Below are positions 43,552 through 50,362 of a stretch of DNA of 64,000 bases, piece by piece. The translations under genes were made by a program, and so were the position numbers. The stretch is from Lewinella sp. JB7 (GTDB lineage Bacteria > Bacteroidota > Bacteroidia > Chitinophagales > Saprospiraceae). Where the stretch lies: the NCBI RefSeq assembly GCF_024297185.1, contig NZ_JANCTD010000004.1, positions 124,001 through 188,000 on the forward strand, given 5' to 3'. The notes beneath the pieces are model-generated. The model saw only the letters and a program-made list of their open reading frames with translations, was not told the DNA's origin and did not search any database. Within the stretch, counting starts at the first letter, position 1; each line of letters starts with the position of its first letter.

Positions 43552-45402
43552 GGAATCGGCCCGCCGGAAGAGTTCGCCGGCCTCCTCTACCCGCCCGAGT
43601 TGGTGCAGCGCCGTGGCGTAATTTCGCAGTGCCCCGGCATTCTCGGGCATACGTTCCAGCGCGCGGCGGAAGTACTCGGCCGCTCTGGGCAGCTGACCAC
43701 TCATGGCACTGGCGATGCCCAACAGGCGAAGCGTTTCGTAATCATTGGGGCGCAGCTGATCGGCTTGCTCCAGGTACCCTAGCGCCGCCGGAAAGTCCTG
43801 GCGCTCCTCCCCCGCCGCCCGTCCGGCGCGCTGCAAGGCGATCACCAGATTCTTGCGCACGTCGTCTGTATCGTTAAGCTGGGAAGCCCTTCGGTAATCC
43901 TCGATGGCACCGTCGTAATCTTTTAGCAGCAGGCGGGCATTCCCGCGCAACAGGTAGGCATTATAGTAAGCGGGGTGGATCCGGATCGCCTCGTCCAGAT
44001 CGCGCAGGGCATCACGCAGGAGGTCGGACCGGCCGGCCTGGCTGTCCTCGTCGAGCATCTGGTAGCGGTCCAGTCGTGCCCCGCCGGCCGCGTTTCGCAG
44101 CTTGGCACTCCGGGGCTGGCGCACGACGTCGGTAGTGAATAGCGTATAGTTGTCCTTCCATACCGGGTTCCGGCTTACCGTGAGCACCGAAAATACCAGT
44201 ATGACGGCGGGAACTATCCAGGGCAGCATCGCCACTTTCCGGGTACCGACGGCCGCCAGACCCGCCGCCGCCAGGACGAAGCCGAAGGAGGGCATGAACA
44301 GAAATCTTTCACTCATCAGGGTACCCACGCTGAAGAAAACATTGCTGACCACGGATAGCGTGAGCAGGTAGGTCAGCATTCCTACCGCGATCAGTTTATG
44401 GCGGGACCGCAGGTGCCATACCGACCAAACGAGCAACGTTACGTGGATCGCCAAACTCAGGAGCACGACCGGATCACTCCACGACTTCAGGGATATGGCC
44501 GCCGGGTAGTAATCATGGACCAGGCCCACCGGCAAGACGAGTAATTTGAGGTAGACGAATAACGTGTACAGTACCGTAGGCTGTCGCTCCCAGAAGGTAA
44601 GGACCTCCCACTCTCCTGCGCCAGTCGGCCGCATAAAGGGGTTGTTCATCCACTCCAGCGGCGGCTCGCCGCCGCCCCAGCCGATTACGCTCGTTCGCAG
44701 CACCAGGTACAGCACCGTCGCCACCAGCAGCGGAGTTAAGTGTCGGTAGCCCCGCTCTACGAATGCATACACGAACAGGGGAATGACCGCGACGAAGGTG
44801 AGGGCATTCTCCTTGGCGAGACAGCCCAATAGAAAAATCACGGCACCCGCGACCCCGCCCCAGAACCGCTCCTCCTCGGCCGCGCGCAGAATCAAAAACA
44901 GAGCCCCCAGCGCCCCGCACAATGCCACGATTTCATCCCGCCCCTTAATGTTCGCCACGGCTTCGGTGTGCAGGGGGTGCGCCGCGAAGAGAGCCGCCGC
45001 CGCCGGGGCCAGCCACCACGGTCCGCCCATTCGTCGCAGCACGACGAAGACGATGACGACCAGCGCGGCGTACCACAGGACGTTGAAAAGATGGTGCACG
45101 AACGGACCGTCACTCACCAGCCGTTCGAGGGAAAACATAGCCAGCGTAAGGGGGCGATAGCGCCCGCCGGTAACCAGAGTGCTCCGGTCGCGCTCGTCGA
45201 AAAAGCCGTAAAACGAGTCGTGGGTAAACAGGTCTCCCCAGCCGGCCGGCCCCCGCTGGACGACGGAGTTTTCCGTGATCACGATGGCATCGTCCAAGGC
45301 AAAATCATGTCCCAGCGTATTCGCGTACAGGAGGCAGCTGAATACGAATAGGGCCGCGGCCTGAACGACGGGGCGGCGGTACCAGGGCTGATTGCCGTTC
45401 AT
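43540..45402 (-). CDS. Multi-pass membrane protein with TPRs (TMTC/PMT-like)
   Basis: A 620-residue protein. The N-terminal two thirds hold about ten membrane segments, starting AAALFVFSCLLYANTLGHDFALDDAIVITEN. The conserved F-x-x-DD-x-x-x-I/V motif and RYRPLTLAMFSLERLVSDGPFVHHLFNVLWY resemble the N-terminal part of TMTC and PMT-type lipid-linked glycosyltransferases. The C-terminal third carries about four TPR units (RDLDEAIRIHPAYYNAYLLRGNARLLLKDYDGAIEDYRRAS, LGYLEQADQLRPNDYETLRLLGIA). Eukaryotic TMTC proteins are O-mannosyltransferases; activity here is inferred from similarity only. Confidence 0.85.
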   Translation of the reverse strand: MNGNQPWYRRPVVQAAALFVFSCLLYANTLGHDFALDDAIVITENSVVQRGPAGWGDLFTHDSFYGFFDERDRSTLVTGGRYRPLTLAMFSLERLVSDGPFVHHLFNVLWYAALVVIVFVVLRRMGGPWWLAPAAAALFAAHPLHTEAVANIKGRDEIVALCGALGALFLILRAAEEERFWGGVAGAVIFLLGCLAKENALTFVAVIPLFVYAFVERGYRHLTPLLVATVLYLVLRTSVIGWGGGEPPLEWMNNPFMRPTGAGEWEVLTFWERQPTVLYTLFVYLKLLVLPVGLVHDYYPAAISLKSWSDPVVLLSLAIHVTLLVWSVWHLRSRHKLIAVGMLTYLLTLSVVSNVFFSVGTLMSERFLFMPSFGFVLAAAGLAAVGTRKVAMLPWIVPAVILVFSVLTVSRNPVWKDNYTLFTTDVVRQPRSAKLRNAAGGARLDRYQMLDEDSQAGRSDLLRDALRDLDEAIRIHPAYYNAYLLRGNARLLLKDYDGAIEDYRRASQLNDTDDVRKNLVIALQRAGRAAGEERQDFPAALGYLEQADQLRPNDYETLRLLGIASAMSGQLPRAAEYFRRALERMPENAGALRNYATALHQLGRVEEAGELFRRADSLDQ

Positions 45403-45477
45403 GCGGCGAAGATAGCTGCCCCCGCCGGCAACCCAAACCGCCGCTCCGTCGTTGGAAGGCTTTTACAAGCCCCGCAT

Positions 45478-46320
45478 ATGTCCCGACCCCTCATCTTAGT
45501 AACGAACGACGACGGTATCACGGCCGGTGGCATCGCCGCACTGGTCAAAGTAGCCCAGGAATTCGGTGACGTGCTCGTCGTCGCGCCCGATAGCCCCCAG
45601 TCGGCCCAGGGGCACGCCATCACCATCAGCGTGCCGGTGTTCGTCCGGGAAAGTGAAGCCCTCGGGCCCGACGTGGAAGCCTACGAATGCAGCGGTACCC
45701 CCGTCGATTGCGTAAAGCTGGCCAAGAGCGTCCTGCTGGCCGGGCGTACCCCCGACCTCTGCCTGTCGGGCATCAATCACGGCAGCAACGCCGCCATCAA
45801 CATTCTGTACTCCGGTACGCTCTCGGCCGCCATGGAGGCCAGCCTGGAGGGGATACCGAGTATTGGCTTCAGCTTCCTCAACTACCGGGCCGACGCCGAC
45901 TTCAGCGCCTGCCTGCCCTACGTCCGCCACCTGGTCGACTTCGTGCTCACGAACGGGATGGCCGACGGTAGCCTGTTCAACGTCAACATCCCCGACCTGC
46001 CCGCCGATCAGATCCGGGGCCTTCGGGTCTGCCGCCAGGCGGAAGCCCGCTGGGTCGAGGAATATACCCGCAGCGAGGACCCGCGCGGCCGCCCCTACTA
46101 CTGGCTCACCGGGCGCTTCGTGAATGAAGACGAACGCACCGATACCGATGCCTACGCCCTGGAACACGGGTACGTATCCCTGGTCCCGAGCGTCCACGAC
46201 CTTACCAACCACCGGGCCTTTGAGAGTCTGCGGATCATCGAGGGCAGTCTTCAACCGGAAGGGGTTACTTCTGAAGCGGAAGAGGAGGAAGTGGCCCGGC
46301 AGCGCCTCGAGCAGTTTTAG
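45478..46320 (+). CDS. surE: 5'-nucleotidase SurE
   Basis: A 280-residue metal-dependent phosphatase acting on nucleoside 5'-monophosphates. The N-terminus LILVTNDDGITAGGI holds the metal-binding Asp pair, followed by VVAPDSPQSAQGHAIT, CSGTPVDCVKLA and LCLSGINHGSNAAINILYSGTLSAAMEA. The C-terminus is slightly longer than average and acidic. The stop overlaps that of the convergent membrane protein gene (TTAG). Confidence 0.96.
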   Translation: MSRPLILVTNDDGITAGGIAALVKVAQEFGDVLVVAPDSPQSAQGHAITISVPVFVRESEALGPDVEAYECSGTPVDCVKLAKSVLLAGRTPDLCLSGINHGSNAAINILYSGTLSAAMEASLEGIPSIGFSFLNYRADADFSACLPYVRHLVDFVLTNGMADGSLFNVNIPDLPADQIRGLRVCRQAEARWVEEYTRSEDPRGRPYYWLTGRFVNEDERTDTDAYALEHGYVSLVPSVHDLTNHRAFESLRIIEGSLQPEGVTSEAEEEEVARQRLEQF

Positions 46321-46610
46321 CCGTTCAGCAGATCCTGCCCGTAATACACGAACCAGGCGACCGCCAGCGCCATGACGCCCACCATCAGGCCCTTCATGCT
46401 GCGTACGCGGTAAGTGCGGCGGAATACGTTCATGGGCAATACGTTAAGACAGATGGCCAGTAGGGCCAGCGTGCGGGGCCGGAAGACCACGCTGCGTCCG
46501 GTGCCCGCCGAGAAGTAGTCGCCCAGTTGGAGGAAGAGGGCGTAAGCGACGACGGTGACGAATACGGAGACGGCCAGGCCGATCCAGAAGTGATCGTTGC
46601 GGGGGATCAT
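46317..46610 (-). CDS. Small three-helix membrane protein of unknown function
   Basis: A 97-residue protein with three hydrophobic segments: FWIGLAVSVFVTVVAYALFLQL, RTLALLAICLNVLPMNVF and GLMVGVMALAVAWFVYYG. A basic loop (RRTYRVRSMK) lies between the second and third. I recognise no family. The gene overlaps surE by four bases at the stop codons, and its start is close to the divergent DUF697 gene. Confidence 0.7.
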   Translation of the reverse strand: MIPRNDHFWIGLAVSVFVTVVAYALFLQLGDYFSAGTGRSVVFRPRTLALLAICLNVLPMNVFRRTYRVRSMKGLMVGVMALAVAWFVYYGQDLLNG

Positions 46611-46702
46611 GCGGTGCGGGGTTTGCAGCTACTAACGACCGGGCACCCGCCGTCGTTCATCCGCCGGCGGCTACCGTCGGTCGATGATTGGTCGTGAGTC
46701 GT

Positions 46703-46710
46703 TAACTTAG
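46703..46710 (+). promoter_or_regulatory. -7 element upstream of the DUF697 gene
   Basis: TAACTTAG, identical to the -7 octamer of the sus and acyl-CoA dehydrogenase promoters, lies 24 bases before ATG 46735. No -33 element is obvious. Confidence 0.45.
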
Positions 46711-46734
46711 GCTTTCACCGTGCGTTTACCGATC

Positions 46735-47466
46735 ATGCGCAAGAAGATCACCGACTACGCCAAAAAGACGCTTAAAGATTCCATCATGAATCCCGAGAAC
46801 ACCACCGATAAGGACGCCCACGCCAGTACGGTTATCCGAAACCACGTGATCTGGAGCATGGGAGCCAGCTACATCGTACCGCTACCGATCGCGGATGTAT
46901 TTGCCGTATCCGCGCTTCAGCTCGACATGATCCGCCAGCTCTGCCGGGTGTACGGCATCGACTTCGCCGAAACCCAGGGTAAGGCACTGGTTACCTCCCT
47001 CACCACGAGCGCCATGACCAAGGCCGGCGCGCGTAGCCTCATCAAGCTGATTCCCGGCGTCGGCACGGTGATCGGCGGCGTCACCACCGCCATCCTCAAC
47101 GGCGCCAGCACCTACGCCCTCGGGGAGGTCTTCAAAAAGCATTTCGGTACGGGCGGCACTTTCCTCGACTTCGACACCGAACGGCTGAAGAAGATGTACA
47201 ACGAGAAATTCGAGAAGGGCAAGGACGTCGCCAAGCAGTGGAAACAGGAGAAGGCGGAAGACATCGTGCCCCCGCCCCCGGCTCCCCGCCCCGACGCTAC
47301 GACCACTCCCCCACCCGCCGCCGCTGCTACCGCTAAGAAAACGGAAACAAGCACCGAGGCGGAGGATAACATCCGCCGCATTCGCGAACTGGCCGAGATG
47401 AAGGCCCAGAACGTCATTACGGAGGAAGAATTTCAGGCCATGAAGCGGCGCATCATCGGCAGTTAG
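46735..47466 (+). CDS. DUF697 (YcjF/GTPase-associated) protein with C-terminal SHOCT domain
   Basis: From ATG 46735 the protein has 243 residues; the GTG at 46720 would begin within a few bases of the expected transcript start, so I prefer the ATG. Residues about 35-140 (IVPLPIADVFAVSALQLDMIRQLCRVYGIDF to LIPGVGTVIGGVTTAILNGASTYALGEVF) are the DUF697 hydrophobic helical domain, usually membrane-associated. A proline/alanine-rich linker follows (PPPPAPRPDATTTPPPAAAA). The last 30 residues (IRRIRELAEMKAQNVITEEEFQAMKRRIIG) are a SHOCT oligomerisation motif. Function is unknown. Its stop overlaps that of the convergent gene. Confidence 0.85.
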   Translation: MRKKITDYAKKTLKDSIMNPENTTDKDAHASTVIRNHVIWSMGASYIVPLPIADVFAVSALQLDMIRQLCRVYGIDFAETQGKALVTSLTTSAMTKAGARSLIKLIPGVGTVIGGVTTAILNGASTYALGEVFKKHFGTGGTFLDFDTERLKKMYNEKFEKGKDVAKQWKQEKAEDIVPPPPAPRPDATTTPPPAAAATAKKTETSTEAEDNIRRIRELAEMKAQNVITEEEFQAMKRRIIGS

Positions 47467-48389
47467 AAGCGCGTGGGCCGCGCCTCCAGCGCCCGTTGCT
47501 GCTTGGCCAGATAGAGGTTTCCGAACGTTACGCTGGCCGAGATCGTGCCGCTGCGCTCCGCATTCGGCATGATCTGGATACGCCGCCACTCACTGGTTCG
47601 CTCCAGTTCGGTGAGCCGCAGATTATCCGGCAGATTCATCTCCCCGTTGTTGCTGGAAAGTTCGTAAGCCAGCCCTTCTCCCCCGACGGGTTCGTAGATG
47701 TACACGTCGCTTTTATCGGCATTCACGCGCAGGTCGCGCATATTCACGTTGGGGCTCAGTTTCAGCTCGCCGTACTGGGCGTTGATGGTGAAGGTGCCCC
47801 CTACATCGAGCAGACTGATGTCCGAGCGGCGGGCGTTGATCACCACGTTGCCGTCGATCTTTTCTCCCACGATGTCCCCGAAGCGGGTACGGATGTCGAG
47901 CAACCCCTGCACGTTATCGATGTTGATGGCCGAAAACTCCCCATTGATCCGTAAGCGGTTGCGCAGATTACTGATGGTGGCACCGCCGAAGTGGCTCTTC
48001 AGATATACCGGGCATTCTTCCGGCAGGGTGATGTAGTACGCTACCGTAAGCTCGCTTTCGGGCTGTACCGTCGCGTCGCGGCGGCGGTTCTTCAGGAATA
48101 TCTTCTTGCCGGCCACTTCGGTGATGAACTCCAAATTTTCGAGTTCCGCCTTGGCACGTTCCAGCTGCGGGTGGCGGGCGGCCATAACCACGCGCACACT
48201 GATTTTCTGCTGCGCCCAGGTTTCGACGAATATTTCGGCTTTTTCCCCCTCTACGGCCAGCTCGCTGCCGGCGCTGTAGGCGTAGGTATCCTCGATGGTT
48301 TTGGTCACGACTTCCCGTACGTCCGTTTGGGCGCGGGCGCGGGAGCCGAGCAAACTCAGCAGGAGGAGCAAACCGATCGGGTGGTACAT
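47463..48389 (-). CDS. DUF4097-like secreted beta-solenoid protein
   Basis: From ATG 48389 the protein has 308 residues and a signal peptide (MYHPIGLLLLLSLLGSRARA-Q); a TTG one codon upstream is the alternative start. Residues 130-300 form regular short beta-strands with alternating hydrophobics (LKSHFGGATISNLRNRLRINGEFSAINIDNVQGLLDIRTRFGDIVGEKIDGNVVINARRSDISLLDV), as in DUF4097 and head-GIN proteins. Such proteins often sit with ECF sigma factors and sense envelope state, though the role is unproved. It is the last gene of the ECF operon, 11 bases after the putative anti-sigma gene. Confidence 0.75.
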   Translation of the reverse strand: MYHPIGLLLLLSLLGSRARAQTDVREVVTKTIEDTYAYSAGSELAVEGEKAEIFVETWAQQKISVRVVMAARHPQLERAKAELENLEFITEVAGKKIFLKNRRRDATVQPESELTVAYYITLPEECPVYLKSHFGGATISNLRNRLRINGEFSAINIDNVQGLLDIRTRFGDIVGEKIDGNVVINARRSDISLLDVGGTFTINAQYGELKLSPNVNMRDLRVNADKSDVYIYEPVGGEGLAYELSSNNGEMNLPDNLRLTELERTSEWRRIQIMPNAERSGTISASVTFGNLYLAKQQRALEARPTRF

Positions 48390-48400
48390 CAAAAGTGTAT

Positions 48401-48988
48401 TTAGAGTTCGACGATGATGCGGCGGTAGACGTCGTCGCGTTCCCGTTCGATCTCGGCTAGTTGTTGCACGACGGCCGGGTCGTCTCCGTAAGCCACCAGC
48501 ATGGCCTTGACCTCCTCCCGCGCGGAGGTCAGTTCGTTCAGTTCGTGGCCGAGGTTATTGAGGCGGGGTTCGTTGCGTTGGGCGACTTGCTGGCGGACCC
48601 GGTCGAAACTGGCTTCGTCGTCGTCCCAGTCGGCCCGTACTTCCTGGGGGGCCGGTTCCTGGGCGTAGGCGTACGTGATTCGCGGCCCCGGGTCGCGGTC
48701 GGATAGTCCGATGCCCAGAGCCACGACCAGCAGGATCACCGCCGCGGCCGCGGCAATTCGGGTACGGTGCAGGCGAAGGACGCTTCCGGCTTGCCGCGGG
48801 CTGGCGGCCAGGTCACGGCTCACGGCATTCCATACGTCGGCCGGGGGGGCGTAGGTCGGCAGGCGGTCGCCGAGCTTGACGGACGGGTCGAGGGAGCGGC
48901 TGATCCTTTGCCAGCTGCCGGAGGGCGCGTCGTAGGTAGGTAGCCGGTCGAGGGCTTCGCGCAGCCGGTCGTAGTGCTTCTCTTTCAT
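48401..48988 (-). CDS. Putative membrane anti-sigma factor
   Basis: A 195-residue protein with a single membrane segment (IAAAAAVILLVVALGIGLS, about residues 81-99). The N-terminal cytoplasmic part contains a duplicated motif: LDRLPTYDAPSGSWQRISRSLD and GDRLPTYAPPADVWNAVSRDLA. The C-terminal external part ends in a coiled-coil (ELNELTSAREEVKAMLVAYGDDPAVVQQLAEIERERDDVYRRIIVEL). Overlap with the ECF sigma gene (ATGA) and the topology suggest an anti-sigma factor, but no ZAS zinc motif is present, so this rests on context. Confidence 0.7.
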   Translation of the reverse strand: MKEKHYDRLREALDRLPTYDAPSGSWQRISRSLDPSVKLGDRLPTYAPPADVWNAVSRDLAASPRQAGSVLRLHRTRIAAAAAVILLVVALGIGLSDRDPGPRITYAYAQEPAPQEVRADWDDDEASFDRVRQQVAQRNEPRLNNLGHELNELTSAREEVKAMLVAYGDDPAVVQQLAEIERERDDVYRRIIVEL

Positions 48989-49551
48989 ACGTAGGCCTTT
49001 AGGAATTCCCGCAGTTTCTTCTTGGCGTAGAAGAGCTGACTTTTGCTGGTACCGACGGTAATGCCGAGCAGATCGGCCACTTCCTGGTGTTTGTATCCTT
49101 CCACTTCGATCAGCACGAATACGGAGCGGTATCCGTCGGGTAGCCGGCGGATGGCGTGCTCGAGGTATTCCACGTCCAGGTCGGAATGCCCCCAGTCGAT
49201 CTCTTCCTCGGCGTGGTGCAGCGGTAGCTCCTCGTAGCGGGGCTGGCGACGCAGCCGGTTAAGGGCGGTACGTACGATGACGACCTTCATCCACGCGCCG
49301 ATGGTGGATTCCCCGCGGAAGGTGTGCAGTTTCTGGAACACCTTAAGGAAGCCTTCCTGCAGGGCGTCGTTCGCGAGATCAAAATCACCGCAAATGCGGT
49401 AGCAGGCCGTGTACATGGCGCGGCTGTACCGGTCGTAGAGTTCTTTCTGCGCGCGGCGGTCCTGCCGGCGGCAGGCGGCGATGAGTTCTGCTTCCGTCAT
49501 CCGCGCGGGGGGAGTTGAAATGGGTTCCCGGATTTTCGGTTGTCCGATCAT
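48985..49551 (-). CDS. ECF-type RNA polymerase sigma factor with linked membrane partner
   Basis: 188 residues from ATG 49551; an internal ATG at 49500 (MTEAELIAACRRQDRRAQKELYDRY) is a plausible shorter start that matches typical ECF openings. Region 2: YTACYRICGDFDLANDALQEGFLKVFQKLHTFRGESTIGAWMKVVIVRTALNRLRR. Region 4: AIRRLPDGYRSVFVLIEVEGYKHQEVADLLGITVGTSKSQLFYAKKKLREFL. The four-base overlap with the downstream membrane protein gene fits a sigma/anti-sigma pair. The regulon is unknown. Confidence 0.92.
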   Translation of the reverse strand: MIGQPKIREPISTPPARMTEAELIAACRRQDRRAQKELYDRYSRAMYTACYRICGDFDLANDALQEGFLKVFQKLHTFRGESTIGAWMKVVIVRTALNRLRRQPRYEELPLHHAEEEIDWGHSDLDVEYLEHAIRRLPDGYRSVFVLIEVEGYKHQEVADLLGITVGTSKSQLFYAKKKLREFLKAYV

Positions 49552-49584
49552 AATACAATGGGCTCTGGAGAAGGGAGCCCCGCC

Positions 49585-49615
49585 GGCGGGCCGGGGTTGG
49601 TTGCCCCGGCCCGCC
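49585..49615 (-). terminator. GC-rich hairpin between the beta-barrel gene and the ECF gene
   Basis: GGCGGGCCGGGG pairs perfectly with CCCCGGCCCGCC (12 bases, 7-base loop), 21 bases after the beta-barrel gene stop. A T run precedes rather than follows the stem on the minus strand, so it may act as a processing or attenuation hairpin. Confidence 0.5.
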
Positions 49616-49636
49616 CTTCGGCAAAAAAGCGGTTTT

Positions 49637-50272
49637 CTAGAAGCGGTAGGCTACGCTGCCGATCCAGCGCTTGGGGGCCTGGTCCATCCGGTACTCATCG
49701 CCCTGCCAGGTGAAGGTCTCCCCGTACTTGGCGAAGTTGCCGTCGTAGCGCACGTCGACGGTAAGTGGTCCGATGTCGACCGAGCCCCCCAGGGCGTACC
49801 CCAGGTTGAACGTCTCGAACGTACGCTCTAGGCCGTACTGGCTACCAAGATCGCTCGTCTCGCTCAGGAAGAAGTGTCCTACCGGACCCGCGTGCAGGCG
49901 TAGGAACGCTACTTTATAGCTCAGTAGAACGGGAACGTTCAGATCGTTGTACCGCTCCTCGAACACCACCTGAGTGGGCTCCGGCGCTCCGTCGCTGAAG
50001 GTATAGTTGTTCTTCGCACTGTTGAAGGTCACTTCCGGCTGCAGGGTGAGCTTTTCGCCCAGTGGCAACCGCAAGAGGGCTCCGAACTGGAACCCGTAGT
50101 CGGCATCCTGCAGGGCGAGCATCAGATCGTCGCGACCATCGCGGTCGATGCCGAACTGTTCCCCCTGCAGGGATTCGGTCGACAGGCCGGCTTTCAGCCC
50201 CAGTTCGATCTGGGCGAAGGAGCAGAGGCTGCACAGTAACAGAGGCAGAATAAATACGTGTCGGTTAAGCAT
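49637..50272 (-). CDS. Small outer membrane beta-barrel protein (PorT-like)
   Basis: A 211-residue protein with a signal peptide (FILPLLLCSLCSFA-Q). The mature start IELGLKAGLSTESL and alternating strands GFQFGALLRLPLGEKLTLQPEVTFN, LNVPVLLSYKVAFLRLHAGPVGHFF, LGYALGGSVDIGPLTVDVRYDGNF and the terminal WIGSVAYRF (C-terminal Phe) indicate an eight-strand barrel. PorT is a T9SS-associated member of this fold, but many homologues are unrelated to secretion, so the name is structural only. It lies upstream of the ECF operon on the same strand. Confidence 0.85.
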   Translation of the reverse strand: MLNRHVFILPLLLCSLCSFAQIELGLKAGLSTESLQGEQFGIDRDGRDDLMLALQDADYGFQFGALLRLPLGEKLTLQPEVTFNSAKNNYTFSDGAPEPTQVVFEERYNDLNVPVLLSYKVAFLRLHAGPVGHFFLSETSDLGSQYGLERTFETFNLGYALGGSVDIGPLTVDVRYDGNFAKYGETFTWQGDEYRMDQAPKRWIGSVAYRF

Positions 50273-50362
50273 CTTGGTGTGGGTTGGTTATGACTAAAGC
50301 GATCAAAGCGGCCCGCCGATTGTACCGGGCTTGTTAAGACTCGCTTAATCTATTGTCCGGGA

